Positions 25,014 through 33,808 are shown, numbered from the stretch's first letter. The stretch: DNA of 57,754 nucleotides from Streptomyces acidicola (GCF_009377235.1 NZ_VMNX01000027.1:1-57754); one strand, 5' to 3'. Notes: a model not told the origin generated them from the sequence alone. Translations and numbers: made by a program.

Positions 25014-25628
25014 GTGACGGAACTCAGGGAGACCGTGCTCGGTGACCCTGCCCAGTTGCCCGGGCGCAGCCTGGGCGGGCGACTGTTCGGGGTTCTGCTG
25101 CTCCTTGTCGCGCTGGGGATCTGCGTGGCCGGGGTCAACATGATGCTGACCGCCGCCGGGATGCAGGGCGTGCAGGGAACGCTGACAGTTGAGCGGTGCT
25201 GGAAGCAGGACCGCAGCGGCAAGGCCTTCGACGAGCCGCGCTGCTCGGGGACCTTCCGGCCGGACGAGGGCGGGGAGCCGGTCGAGAACGCCGAGTACCG
25301 GGGCGGCGGTGCCGCCGACGTAGCGGTCGGTCAGAAGCTCGACGTGCACGAGGACGGCGCGACCTACAAGCTGTCCGGTGGCAAGGGCCTCGCGCAGGGT
25401 GTGATGGCGGTCTTCGGAGGGCTGGCCTTCTCGGCGCTGGCCGTGCCGTTCCTCGCGACGGGGATTCAGCCGCGCTGGTTCGGGCGCGGCGAGAACCGTA
25501 CGCGGGTGCTGGCCATGGTGACGTTCGGGATCAAGGGGACGACTGCCGGACGTGTGCGCAACGCGCTGCTGCTGGTGGGGCTTGCGGGCATGCTCGTCTC
25601 GTACTTCACGTACGCGACCATGAGTTGA
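25014..25628 (+). CDS. Membrane protein, CxGxF family
   Basis: 204 residues from the GTG at 25014, preceded by GGGAGG and GAGGGG; earlier in-frame starts lack sites. Helices lie near residues 23-43, 125-145 and 178-196. The outer loop reads GVQGTLTVERC...RCSGTF, the same G-T-x-x-V-x-x-C...C-x-G-x-F pattern as in 3294-3881 and 27420-28073. Three copies close to T7SS cassettes suggest a role with them, perhaps at the outer face. Function unknown. Confidence 0.75.
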   Translation: MTELRETVLGDPAQLPGRSLGGRLFGVLLLLVALGICVAGVNMMLTAAGMQGVQGTLTVERCWKQDRSGKAFDEPRCSGTFRPDEGGEPVENAEYRGGGAADVAVGQKLDVHEDGATYKLSGGKGLAQGVMAVFGGLAFSALAVPFLATGIQPRWFGRGENRTRVLAMVTFGIKGTTAGRVRNALLLVGLAGMLVSYFTYATMS

Positions 25629-25700
25629 GGCGCGGCGGGAGCGTAGTGTCCGCCCCGCGCCGCAAGCAGCCCCGGGGGAGCCCCGGCGTGGGACGTCCGC

Positions 25701-26438
25701 TCACACTCCCGGGTGGTCGTACGCCCCGCCCACCTCGGGAAAGTTCTGCAGCGCCGTGCCGAGGCCGCCGACGATGGCGCCGGACGCCGTCACCGAGATC
25801 ATCACCGCCTGCTCGCACGCGCTGTAGGCCTCGGTGATGCGCCCCCACGTCTTGATCATCTGGATGATCTCAAGTGCTCCCACGGCGTAACCCGCGATCA
25901 GTCCGACCCCTGTCTCCGCGAGGAGCGTGCCCGCCGCGAACGCGACCCCCGCGATGATCGCCTCGTCCAGCAGCTGCTTGCACAGGCCCGAGATGAGGTC
26001 GGCGCCGGCCCACACGGCCGCGTACAACTCGTCGTAGTGCTGCTTCAGCTGGTCGAAGTCGTCCTGCAAGCCCTCGATCTTGTCAGCGAGCTGCTCGAAG
26101 TAGACGAAGGCGCTGTCGGCGGCGTTGCCGTTCCAGGTCTGGTCGAGGGTGCCGTTGCCGCTGTCGAGATTCTTGGCGATGCCGGCGGTGAGCTCACCGA
26201 TGTTGGCCCAGGCGTCGGCGCACTTGGCATAGCCCTCCCAGTCCCCGGCGAACCACTTCGCCACCTCCTCGAACGGGTCGAAGTCGAAGGCCGCCTTCAG
26301 GGCTTCCGCCGCCCAGGCGGACGGGCTCAGCAGGTCGCTCACCGCACCGATGACGTCGCTGACGGGGCCCTTCTCGGGCTCTTTCGCCTGCGGCGCCTTC
26401 AGATACGACGTGGGCTCTACGGTGTCGGTGAAGGACAT
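25701..26438 (-). CDS. WXG-domain membrane protein, putative T7SS substrate
   Basis: 245 residues. Residues 65-150 are a WXG-like helical pair with QTWNGNAADSAFVYF (W-x-G) near 101. Residues about 160-230 hold two or three hydrophobic helices (AIIAGVAFAAGTLLAETGVGLIAGYA, ISVTASGAIVGGLG). This is the layout of T7SS substrates with a membrane-inserting part. It follows the small ESX-like gene 26457-26777 after 18 bases, so the pair forms another partner-plus-substrate cassette. There is no DFG ending. Confidence 0.78.
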   Translation of the reverse strand: MSFTDTVEPTSYLKAPQAKEPEKGPVSDVIGAVSDLLSPSAWAAEALKAAFDFDPFEEVAKWFAGDWEGYAKCADAWANIGELTAGIAKNLDSGNGTLDQTWNGNAADSAFVYFEQLADKIEGLQDDFDQLKQHYDELYAAVWAGADLISGLCKQLLDEAIIAGVAFAAGTLLAETGVGLIAGYAVGALEIIQMIKTWGRITEAYSACEQAVMISVTASGAIVGGLGTALQNFPEVGGAYDHPGV

Positions 26439-26456
26439 GGACGGGCGCTCCCCTGG

Positions 26457-26777
26457 TCAGCGCTTGGACGCCGGGTAGGTGGCGTCCTGGCGTGCCGCTT
26501 CGTCGTGGTCGGTCTTCTCGTACAGGCCGGCGGAGCGGTCCAGTTCCCGGGAGCTGGAGTCCAGCAGCTTACGCACGCGCTCCAGCGTGTCGTCGACCCT
26601 GTCCACCGCTGACGGGTGCAGTCCCAGCAGGTGCAGGATCAGCCCGTCCTGGGACTGGCCGCCCACCGCGTCGCCGTGTGTCTTGGCGTACTTCTTCGCT
26701 TCCTGGGCGTCCTCGGCCGCGCGCCCGATCTGCTTGCCGAAGCTGCGAACGTCCTTCGGTTCCACATCGAATGACAC
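26457..26777 (-). CDS. ESX-like small T7SS protein with YxxxD motif
   Basis: 106 residues from the GTG at 26777 (MSFDVEPKD), chosen because GGGGGA stands about 8 bases upstream; a GTG at 26783 is too close to it. It has two long helices with RKLLDSSSRELDRSAGLYEKTDHDE near the end, containing a YEKTD motif. It precedes the WXG membrane protein and is divergent from 26844-27260, 66 bases away. Confidence 0.75.
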   Translation of the reverse strand: MSFDVEPKDVRSFGKQIGRAAEDAQEAKKYAKTHGDAVGGQSQDGLILHLLGLHPSAVDRVDDTLERVRKLLDSSSRELDRSAGLYEKTDHDEAARQDATYPASKR

Positions 26778-26843
26778 TGCCACCGTCCCCCTGTCCGACC
26801 CGCTGCTGGCTGGATACCATAGCCTGCCATCACGTACGCCCTG

Positions 26844-27260
26844 ATGAACGAGCGTGTCCAAATGAGCACAAGTCCACAACCTGACGAGCAGTTCACGGAG
26901 ATGACCGGCGATCCGGTCAGAGCGCGCCAACTGCGCAAATCACTCCAGACCATCCTCGATCGCAGCAACGATCCGGCCTTGCGTGAAATGGCAGGTGAGG
27001 TGCTGTCCGGCCGGCTGAGTCTCCGTGACGCCGCCAACGTCCCCGCGTACGGCGAGGCCATGCGCACCGGAATGCAGCAGGGTCTGCGCGCTTACGAGGC
27101 GATGTCCGAGTCGGAGCGCCGCGGGGCCGAGGAAGAAGGCCGACGCCAATTCGACGCGGTGCGGAGCGAGTTGGATGAGGAGGCGCGTGAGCGCAGCCGT
27201 TCGGAGGGCGGCTCGGGCAACCGGCCGGGCAAGCACAACGGCCGCGGCTGGAGTCTCTGA
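26844..27260 (+). CDS. Helical hypothetical protein, paralog of 28266-28703
   Basis: 138 residues, cytosolic and helical. The core LRKSLQTILDRSNDPALREM-AGEVLSGRLSLRDAAN corresponds to LNSALRRLSASDGG-KEMQEAAKRLLSGRLALRDALDDPA in the protein at 28266. Both end in a disordered, basic tail (GKHNGRGWSL; GRHSGGFSLY). The start is uncertain (ATG at 26844 or 26862; both ribosome sites are weak). The pair brackets T7SS genes; function unknown. Confidence 0.7.
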   Translation: MNERVQMSTSPQPDEQFTEMTGDPVRARQLRKSLQTILDRSNDPALREMAGEVLSGRLSLRDAANVPAYGEAMRTGMQQGLRAYEAMSESERRGAEEEGRRQFDAVRSELDEEARERSRSEGGSGNRPGKHNGRGWSL

Positions 27261-27419
27261 GCGGCGGCCCGACCTTCACCGCCGCGTCCGCAGCCACCGC
27301 CTCCACCGTCTCTGAAGAGGATCTGCACCTTTCCTCGACCGTGCGGAAGTGTGGGAGAGGTTCAGTGGCCCGTGTGATGTCATCGTCGGTGTCGGCGTCA
27401 GCGGCCGCCGGAAGAAGCG

Positions 27420-28073
27420 TCAGAAGAAGTAGCTGACCAGGAACGACACCCCGGCCCCGACGAGGCCCACACCGATCATCCCGATCACGGCCGGGCGCGT
27501 CACTCCGCGCGCCGACGCCTCCCAGGCCGCGTTGTACGAGATGCGGCTCTGGCCGAACGGAGCGTAACCCGTGACGAGGCAGAAGACGCCGAGGCCCGTG
27601 AGGACCCAGCCGCCGAAGAAGGCGCCGAGGAAGCGCCAGGCCCGGTCCATGCCGCCCTGGACGTAGTCGCCGTCCGTGGCGTCATCCGTCGTGGGCGGGT
27701 CCGTCTGCTGCACCGACAGTTCGGTGCCCGGCTCGTACCGATGCCTGACCTGGACCGCGGCGTTGGCGTCCTCGCTCTTGCCGTTGTCGGAGACGAAGGT
27801 GCCGTCGCAGCGGATGGGGCGGCGGTTCTTACGGCTGCTCCGCGAGGCGTTGTTCGGGTAGCTCTCCTCGCACTCCTTCACCGTGAGGGTGCCGTGCGTG
27901 CCCGCCCACCCCGCTGTGTACGCCGCTTCGTACGCGCCCCATCCGCTCAGGGCGAGACCCGCAACAAGGAAGACCAGTCCGCCCGCGCGGCCGAGGCGGC
28001 CGAAGGCTCTGCCGACGAGGCGGGCGAGGAAGCTGTTTGTCCCGGTGCCTTGCTTTCGAGCCTTTCGAGCCAT
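27420..28073 (-). CDS. Membrane protein, CxGxF family
   Basis: 217 residues. A basic start (MARKARKQG) precedes a helix near 30-50, an outer loop with GTHGTLTVKEC...RCDGTF, and further helices near 140-160 and 195-215. It belongs with the proteins at 3294 and 25014, sharing the paired cysteines and spacing. It lies between the two paralogous helical genes 26844 and 28266 but on the opposite strand. Function unknown. Confidence 0.75.
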   Translation of the reverse strand: MARKARKQGTGTNSFLARLVGRAFGRLGRAGGLVFLVAGLALSGWGAYEAAYTAGWAGTHGTLTVKECEESYPNNASRSSRKNRRPIRCDGTFVSDNGKSEDANAAVQVRHRYEPGTELSVQQTDPPTTDDATDGDYVQGGMDRAWRFLGAFFGGWVLTGLGVFCLVTGYAPFGQSRISYNAAWEASARGVTRPAVIGMIGVGLVGAGVSFLVSYFF

Positions 28074-28265
28074 GACGATGCCGTCCTTCTCTTCTTCGGC
28101 TTGCTCTTTGGCTTGCTGTTCGGCTGGTGCGGTCAGTCAGCATGGCACCCGTGCCTATGAGTACGACGGGGAGGGTGTGTCTTTGGTGCAGCACTGCATC
28201 GGCTCGCGGGTGCGGCGGGGGATACTGCGGGTGACGCGAAGCGAGGAGAGACGAGGAGAAGCGAG

Positions 28266-28703
28266 ATGACCAGGCGACCCGAGAACTCCCCGGACCCGGA
28301 CGGTTCTTCGCCGGACCGCGGAGTGCTGGACGAAGCACTCGAACCGGAGCAGATACGTTCCCTGAACTCCGCCCTGCGCAGGCTCTCCGCATCCGACGGA
28401 GGCGCGAGCAAGGAGATGCAGGAGGCGGCGAAGAGGCTGCTCTCCGGGCGCCTCGCCCTGCGCGACGCCCTGGACGACCCCGCCGTGGCACGCACCCTGG
28501 GCGGGGGTGGCATGGCGTCCCTGCGCAGGCAGTGGGAGTCGCTCCCCGAGGAGGAGCGGGAGCAGATGCGGCGTGGGGAGGCACCGCCGAGCGGCGGCTC
28601 GGCCCCGGGAGCCTCCGAGCCCAGGCCCTCGGAGGGACAGTCCTCGTCGCAGCCCGGCAAGAAGAGCCCGGGGCGGCACAGCGGCGGGTTCTCGCTGTAC
28701 TGA
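28266..28703 (+). CDS. Helical hypothetical protein, paralog of 26844-27260
   Basis: 145 residues with a good ribosome site (GAGGAG before ATG). The helical core (residues 28-80) carries LLSGRLALRDALDDPAV, matching the LSGRLSLRDA segment of 26844-27260. The last 40 residues are rich in P, S and G and end in a basic GRHSGGFSLY. It converges on the proline-rich membrane protein 28771-29559. Function unknown. Confidence 0.7.
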   Translation: MTRRPENSPDPDGSSPDRGVLDEALEPEQIRSLNSALRRLSASDGGASKEMQEAAKRLLSGRLALRDALDDPAVARTLGGGGMASLRRQWESLPEEEREQMRRGEAPPSGGSAPGASEPRPSEGQSSSQPGKKSPGRHSGGFSLY

Positions 28704-28770
28704 TCGCGTAGTACTGATCGCGTACTGACCGCGGAGCCGTGCCCTGCGGGGAGTCAGGGCCGACAGGGAG

Positions 28771-29559
28771 TCAGGACCGGCGGCCCCTGTTACCGGCGAC
28801 GTAGGCGAGGCCCCAGGCGGCGGCTGCGGCGACCACAAGACCGAGCAGTGAGATCCATGTGGTGTCACTCGCGCTGCCCCACCAGGCCTTGGCCGGGAAG
28901 AAGGGTTCGTTCTCCAGCATGTCCCACACGACAGAGGGCGCTCGGCTGTCGGCGATGACGAGCGGAACGGCGTTCGTGTAGCCGAAGAAGGCGCCGAGCG
29001 GGGCGATGACGGCCGCGCCGATCCGGGCGCCGTTGCCGCCGCCGCCCACCAGGCCGGCCAGGGCGCCGACGACCACTCCATTGAGGAGCGCGTGGCCCAC
29101 ATAGAGGGTGTGGGCCATGGATTCCGACTGGTCCTTGTATGTGAGCAGGACAAGACCGCTGTAGAGCACCGAGACGACGACCGAGGCGAAGAACCCGAGG
29201 AGGACCCCACCGACCGGACTCCCGCCGCGTGCGTTCGGCTGCGGTCCGAGGTGGGGCGCCTGGTACGGCAGTCCGGGCTGCATCGCGTGGTACATGGGTG
29301 CCTGCCCCGGCACGGGCGGTTGCATGGGTGCCTGCCCCGGCACGGGCGGCGGGCCGCCTTGCATCGGTGGTTGCCCGGGAGCGGGTGGCGGACCGGACGG
29401 CGTCGGCGGCTGACCCGGGGCGGACGGCGGGCCGAACCCCGGCTGCTGTTGCGGCGGCGCCGGCTGGCTGTACGGGTTGTACGGGTTCTGGGGCGCCTGG
29501 GACGGCTGCTGGGGCGGCTCGGGTGGCTGCGGTGGCGGCTGGAACGGCGGCTGGCTCAT
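28771..29559 (-). CDS. Membrane protein with long proline-rich amino-terminal arm
   Basis: 262 residues from the ATG at 29559 (GGGGGA just upstream). Residues 1-110 are almost only P, Q, G, M and A, including a 10-residue repeat (PPVPGQAPMQ type). Residues about 118-140, 155-200 and 232-252 are hydrophobic: four helices, with a glycine-rich ALAGLVGGGGNGARIGAA stretch. Proline-rich arms on membrane proteins are common around actinobacterial secretion and cell-wall systems, but the family is not one I can name. Confidence 0.72.
   Translation of the reverse strand: MSQPPFQPPPQPPEPPQQPSQAPQNPYNPYSQPAPPQQQPGFGPPSAPGQPPTPSGPPPAPGQPPMQGGPPPVPGQAPMQPPVPGQAPMYHAMQPGLPYQAPHLGPQPNARGGSPVGGVLLGFFASVVVSVLYSGLVLLTYKDQSESMAHTLYVGHALLNGVVVGALAGLVGGGGNGARIGAAVIAPLGAFFGYTNAVPLVIADSRAPSVVWDMLENEPFFPAKAWWGSASDTTWISLLGLVVAAAAAWGLAYVAGNRGRRS
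29293..29352. repeat. 30-bp tandem repeat in the proline-rich arm
   Basis: The string GGGTGCCTGCCCCGGCACGG occurs twice, 30 bases apart, within the proline-rich part of 28771-29559, and encodes the repeated VPGQAPM. Such repeats change copy number readily. Confidence 0.75.
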
Positions 29560-29736
29560 CGATTCCCCCACAGAGTGAACTGACAGGGACAGCAAGCTAT
29601 CAGTGAGATCAGGAGGGGCCCGTCGGAGCCCGAGCGGGCAGAGTGAAGGGCGTTGGGACCGTACCAGGCGAGGGACAGGGTGCCCGGGAGTCGACGGCGG
29701 ACCGTGGGGCGCCACTCCCCGCGCGTCGGTGGGCGG

Positions 29737-31077
29737 TCAGAACAACCCGTGCCACATCTGCTCGACGATCAGCGACCACCACGTGTCCGCGTTCCCCAGC
29801 GCGGAAGTGTCGACAGTCACCAACTGCTCCTGCAACTCCGCCACTTCGCTGCCGGCAGCGACCGGGTCCAGGCCCTCCATCCGCTGCCGCGCCGTGGCGA
29901 GCAGGGCGAGGGAGCGGGCGAAGGCGGCGGCCGAGGTGTTGACGTATCGGGCGGTGGCGGTAACCGGGTCCACCGCCCAGACCGCGCCGAGGCCGTCCGG
30001 TTCCGTGGTACCGGGCAGGCACTGCACCGCGATCACAGCGACGCCGTCGAAGCCGATCCGGGCCAGGTGCGCCAGGACGCCGATCTTCTCTTCGCCCGCC
30101 GGGCTGCGGCGCTCGCGCAGGTTTGTGGCGACGTCGGTGAACAGACCACCGGCCGGTGGGGCGTCGGGCCGGTCGGCGGTGAAGAACAGCGGGAGGCCGG
30201 CGGGGATTCCGGCCAAGGTGAGCATGGCCTTGGTGGTCTCCGGCAGCGGAATGTCGGCGATGTCGTCGGCGTCGTAGCGACGTACGCCGTCCTCTCCGAA
30301 GACCTCGACGAGGTGATGGCCGAGGGACACGTCGCGCATCGGCTCCGCGGGCATCACCGGGGAGGGAACGGGGAGCCGGTGCGGGCGGGGCGGAGGCTGC
30401 TGGCCTGCGATCCGGTGCATCGTCTCGACCTGCTCGACCAACGCGGCGATACCCTCCGCGCGTGCCTCGGGACGGGCGCCGTAGCCCTGCGAGCAGGAGA
30501 GCTGGGCGTTGGGGAAGGTGTTGAGGAGTTCGGCGGTGTAGCCGCCGGGGAGCAGGCTGGGACGTAGGTCGGTGTGGACGGCCAGGACATGGCCGACGGG
30601 TACGTTCATCCGCTGCAGGTCGGCCCACGCCTGGTACTCGGCGGGGGGCAGGCCCGGGCCGGAGTTGCGGAAGAGTGTGGTCTCCTCGCCGGTGGCCGGG
30701 TCGGTGTAGGTGAAAACGGCGGTATTGCCGGGGCCGGTGACTGGACGGGCACCGTGCTGCGAGCCCTCTCCCTGTGCGTCACCGCCGTGCTCGTCACCAT
30801 GCTTTCGCCGGTACATTCGCACGACCTCGTCGACCGGCACCGACGGCCAGACCGTCAGCTCGCCGGTACGCCGGTCCACCACCCCGCACGCGTTGCCGAT
30901 CTCGGAGGGCGGTCGGCGCTCCCCGGTCTCCGGATCACGCTCGGGCGCCGCGGGCGCGGCCCATACGACCCAGCCCAGGTCGAACTCCTGCATCCTGACC
31001 TCGCGGCGCGGCTCCGCCGAACCTTCCGGGTTGAGCCAACGGTCGGCGACGGCGAGCGCCTGCTCCTGGCTGGTCAC
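29737..31077 (-). CDS. Multi-domain immunity-type protein: YrhB, inactive deaminase-like, SUKH-4
   Basis: 446 residues from the GTG at 31077 (AAGGAG 7 bases upstream; the longer frame to 31155 has no site). Residues 1-95: YrhB/Imm35-like domain (MQEFDLGWVVWA, GVVDRRTGELTVWPSVP), related to the separate protein at 33324. Residues about 125-215: deaminase-like domain with VFTYTDP, AVHTDLRPSLLPGGYTAEL. Where active relatives have H-x-E and P-C...C, this has HTD (H168) and PS...T, so both zinc-binding cysteines are missing. Residues about 260-430: SUKH-4-like domain (IPLPETTKAMLTLAGIP). SUKH and YrhB domains are immunity families of toxin loci. I infer a poly-immunity protein. Confidence 0.75.
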   Translation of the reverse strand: MTSQEQALAVADRWLNPEGSAEPRREVRMQEFDLGWVVWAAPAAPERDPETGERRPPSEIGNACGVVDRRTGELTVWPSVPVDEVVRMYRRKHGDEHGGDAQGEGSQHGARPVTGPGNTAVFTYTDPATGEETTLFRNSGPGLPPAEYQAWADLQRMNVPVGHVLAVHTDLRPSLLPGGYTAELLNTFPNAQLSCSQGYGARPEARAEGIAALVEQVETMHRIAGQQPPPRPHRLPVPSPVMPAEPMRDVSLGHHLVEVFGEDGVRRYDADDIADIPLPETTKAMLTLAGIPAGLPLFFTADRPDAPPAGGLFTDVATNLRERRSPAGEEKIGVLAHLARIGFDGVAVIAVQCLPGTTEPDGLGAVWAVDPVTATARYVNTSAAAFARSLALLATARQRMEGLDPVAAGSEVAELQEQLVTVDTSALGNADTWWSLIVEQMWHGLF

Positions 31078-31158
31078 GGGGACGCTCCTTCGGGGGGTCG
31101 GTCGAGAGGGGAGGAGGATGGGGAGGACGTGACTCGTATGTCTACTGTTGTCCACTGC

Positions 31159-33189
31159 CTACGAGGCTATCGCCGAGGTCGCCGGGTGGATGAGGAGGGC
31201 CTTCGCCCCGCGCTCGGTCGCGATGACGAGAATGCCGTCGGGGGACAGGTCGGCAGCGGTGAGCGGCACGTCGGAGATGAACGCGGCCACGACCTCCTGG
31301 CTCGCCCGGTCCCAGACACGAAGGTAGTCGGCACCGCGGCTCAGCCCCAGAGGAGCGGCGGCACGCTCCTCCTCGGAGGGGCGCATGACCTGTCCGAGGT
31401 CGGGGGCGGGGTCGGTTTCGCCGAGGTCACCCGGTCCTGCGAGGCTGCGGACGATCACTGTGATACGTCCCTCGTCGTCCTCCTCGCCGCCCGTCTCATC
31501 GACCGGGCGTGCGCCAGGCGTGTCCGCGGGCACGGCGAGAACGGCGACGGGGACGGCCGGGCCGTCGGGCCGGGGCAGGCTGCCGACGGTCACGGCGCTG
31601 ACCCCGGGTACGGGCACGCTCCACAGGGTCCGCCAGGGCAGTTCGAGACCGAGCCGGCCGTGAATGGCATCGGCGTACTCGGGCAGGCCGTCTTCGACGA
31701 ACGCGGTCTCCAGGAGCGCGGCGCGCAGCGTGGCGGGCGCCTGGGTACGGGTCAGCAGGGGCGCCGTACGCAGATACGTACGGGCCGGTGCACCGAGCTC
31801 CTCCGCCGGGACGGCCTCGATGGCGGCTCGCAGCGGTACCGGGTCGGCGTGCACGAACAGCCCTGGGTCCGTGAGGAGTTGGGGCAGCAGCCCGGCCTCC
31901 AGGGTGTGACCCGCTATGTGGTCGCGTACGTAGGGGTCGGCCTTGCCCCAATTCTGCTCGGGCACGGCCTCCAGCAGCGCCACCGCGATCTGCGTCTGGG
32001 TGGCGCGGACGTTCGGGAGGCCGGCGCGGATCTCGTCGCCGATGGCGGGGTGCAGCAGCCGGAGCAGCGTACGTCCGCTGACCCTCTGCCCGTCCTCTCC
32101 GGACTCTCTGGCCTCTCCCGCCTCTCCGTCCACTTCCTGCTCCACGGGCTGTACGAAGGGCCCGGCGAGCGGCATCCCGCCGGCCATGGCCTGGCCCATG
32201 TCCTGTCCGGCGACCGCGCTCGCGAGCCGTGCCCACAGCTGGGCGGGGATGCCGTCGGCCTCGGAGAGGGCGAGCGGTGCCAGCATCAGCCGTAGCGTCT
32301 GCGGATCGGCGCCGAGCCGCCTGGCATGCAGGTCGAGGGCTTCGCCGACGGAGGTCGGCAACAGGCTCTCGTAGGCGGGATCGAAGCCCTCGGGGGCCAT
32401 GAGGACGCAGTGGACGGCGAGCTGTACGACCAGCGGACTGGTCCCGGCCCGGCGTCCGATGGCGGCTCCCAGCGCGAGCCGGGCGGCGGGATCGACGGTG
32501 AACGGCAACTCGGGCGCCCCGAACTCGGGGTTCAGCGCCGCCTGGGCGTGCAGCACCAGTCCTTCGGGGTCGGCCCACTCCGGTTCGTCGAGGTCTATGA
32601 CCTGCACGGTGCCGGGCGGCAGGACGTCGGCCAGGGCGGAGGCCAACTCGGCGGCCAGGGGACGCGGCACCGCGGCGAGGAGTCGGACGCTCTCGGTGGC
32701 GGCGAGCGGGGTGAGAACCTCCCGCACGAGCCGTGCGGGCTCGCCCGCGGCCCGTACCGGACCGGCCCGGTCGACGTCCGGCACGACGACGGTCACCGGC
32801 TCGTCGAGCGCGGCAAGCTCCGCGAACACCTCGGCGGTGCTGGTGGCGTTCAGCTCGTAGTGGTCGGCGAGCAGCCACAGCACCTGCGCGGCGGTCAGCC
32901 CCTCAGCGGTGGGCACGGCCGGGGCGGGCAACTCCGGCGGCACCGTGGACGGATCCAGCTCGTCCAGCGGCAGCTGCTTGCGGAACTCCGGCTCGCACAG
33001 CATCAGAAACCCGGTGAGCAGCCGCGAACGCCCGCTGCCGGAGCTGCCGGTGAGTACGACGACGCGCGGCGCATCCGGTGCTCCGGGCGCGGCCCCGCGC
33101 CAGGCGGCGAGCGCGCGCAACGCTGCGGTCCGGCCGCCTATGTGGGGGTGCGGTGCGTAGTCCTCGGTGTCCTTGGTCGAGCCGGTCAT
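31159..33189 (-). CDS. Large P-loop NTPase-like protein with altered Walker A
   Basis: 676 residues. Residues 40-230 look like a STAND/AAA-type P-loop domain: VVVLTGSSGSGRSRLL, where the Walker A lysine is replaced by arginine (GSSGSGRS, residues 48-55), and VTVVVPDVDRAG as Walker B. Residues 230-480 are helical, rich in leucine and alanine, and the last 160 residues (SLPRPDGPAVPVAVLAVP, RVWDRASQEVVAAFISDVPLTAADLSPDG) resemble beta-propeller blades. It lies between two immunity-type genes. ATP hydrolysis may be weak or absent. It could be a scaffold or regulator of the toxin locus; this is inferred. Confidence 0.65.
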   Translation of the reverse strand: MTGSTKDTEDYAPHPHIGGRTAALRALAAWRGAAPGAPDAPRVVVLTGSSGSGRSRLLTGFLMLCEPEFRKQLPLDELDPSTVPPELPAPAVPTAEGLTAAQVLWLLADHYELNATSTAEVFAELAALDEPVTVVVPDVDRAGPVRAAGEPARLVREVLTPLAATESVRLLAAVPRPLAAELASALADVLPPGTVQVIDLDEPEWADPEGLVLHAQAALNPEFGAPELPFTVDPAARLALGAAIGRRAGTSPLVVQLAVHCVLMAPEGFDPAYESLLPTSVGEALDLHARRLGADPQTLRLMLAPLALSEADGIPAQLWARLASAVAGQDMGQAMAGGMPLAGPFVQPVEQEVDGEAGEARESGEDGQRVSGRTLLRLLHPAIGDEIRAGLPNVRATQTQIAVALLEAVPEQNWGKADPYVRDHIAGHTLEAGLLPQLLTDPGLFVHADPVPLRAAIEAVPAEELGAPARTYLRTAPLLTRTQAPATLRAALLETAFVEDGLPEYADAIHGRLGLELPWRTLWSVPVPGVSAVTVGSLPRPDGPAVPVAVLAVPADTPGARPVDETGGEEDDEGRITVIVRSLAGPGDLGETDPAPDLGQVMRPSEEERAAAPLGLSRGADYLRVWDRASQEVVAAFISDVPLTAADLSPDGILVIATERGAKALLIHPATSAIAS

Positions 33190-33323
33190 GGGTCCCCGTC
33201 CTCCGCCACGTCGTTCGCCATCGCGGACTCATTCGCGTACGACGCCGATCTTAGGCGCCGGTTGTCGGGTGGCCGAGGCCTGCGGATCGGGCGAACAGCC
33301 ATGCCTGAAACTGCTACCCGTCG

Positions 33324-33662
33324 CTAGGCGTTCGGCCGCCGCGCCCGGTACTGCTTGCGGTAGAGGGCGATGGCCGCCTCGGTCGGGTAGTTCGGGACGG
33401 TGACGGTCTCCCCTGTGTCCTTGGCGACCACGATCTTGCTGCCACCCGGAGCTGAGGGCCGCGGCTGGCCTGTGGTGTCGGCGACGGGCGGGAACGTCGC
33501 GTACACCAGGTAGCCGATGTCGAATTCGTGGACGTGCATGGGGGCCGGGGTCCCGTCGGGCAGCTTGGGCTGGGCGTAACGGCTGCGGACGATGGCGAGG
33601 GCTTCCTCGGGAGTGTTCGGGGGCGCCGGGTTCTGCGGGAGAGCGGGGTTGTCCGGGGTCAT
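33324..33662 (-). CDS. YrhB-type small immunity-like protein
   Basis: 112 residues from the ATG at 33662 (AAGGAG upstream). It carries EEALAIVRSRY, MHVHEFDIGYLVYATF, IVVAKDTGETVTVPNYPTEAA and ALYRKQYRA, the YrhB (Imm35-like) order, and is a relative of the first domain of 29737-31077 (EFDLGWVVWA, RTGELTVWP). YrhB domains are found as immunity proteins in polymorphic toxin loci; here it lies 1.2 kb downstream of the large toxin. The partner is unproven. Confidence 0.78.
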   Translation of the reverse strand: MTPDNPALPQNPAPPNTPEEALAIVRSRYAQPKLPDGTPAPMHVHEFDIGYLVYATFPPVADTTGQPRPSAPGGSKIVVAKDTGETVTVPNYPTEAAIALYRKQYRARRPNA

Positions 33663-33808
33663 GGAGCTGGTCTCCTTGTCGTGACGGTCGTACGGACTGG
33701 GTGTCGGAGCGGGTACGAAGCCGTTTCGCCCCGCCGGTCGTAGCTGCCGTAATTCCCCCCCCAGTGACCGTCGCGTGCCGGCGTACTGAACGCCGCTCAA
33801 GGCAACGG

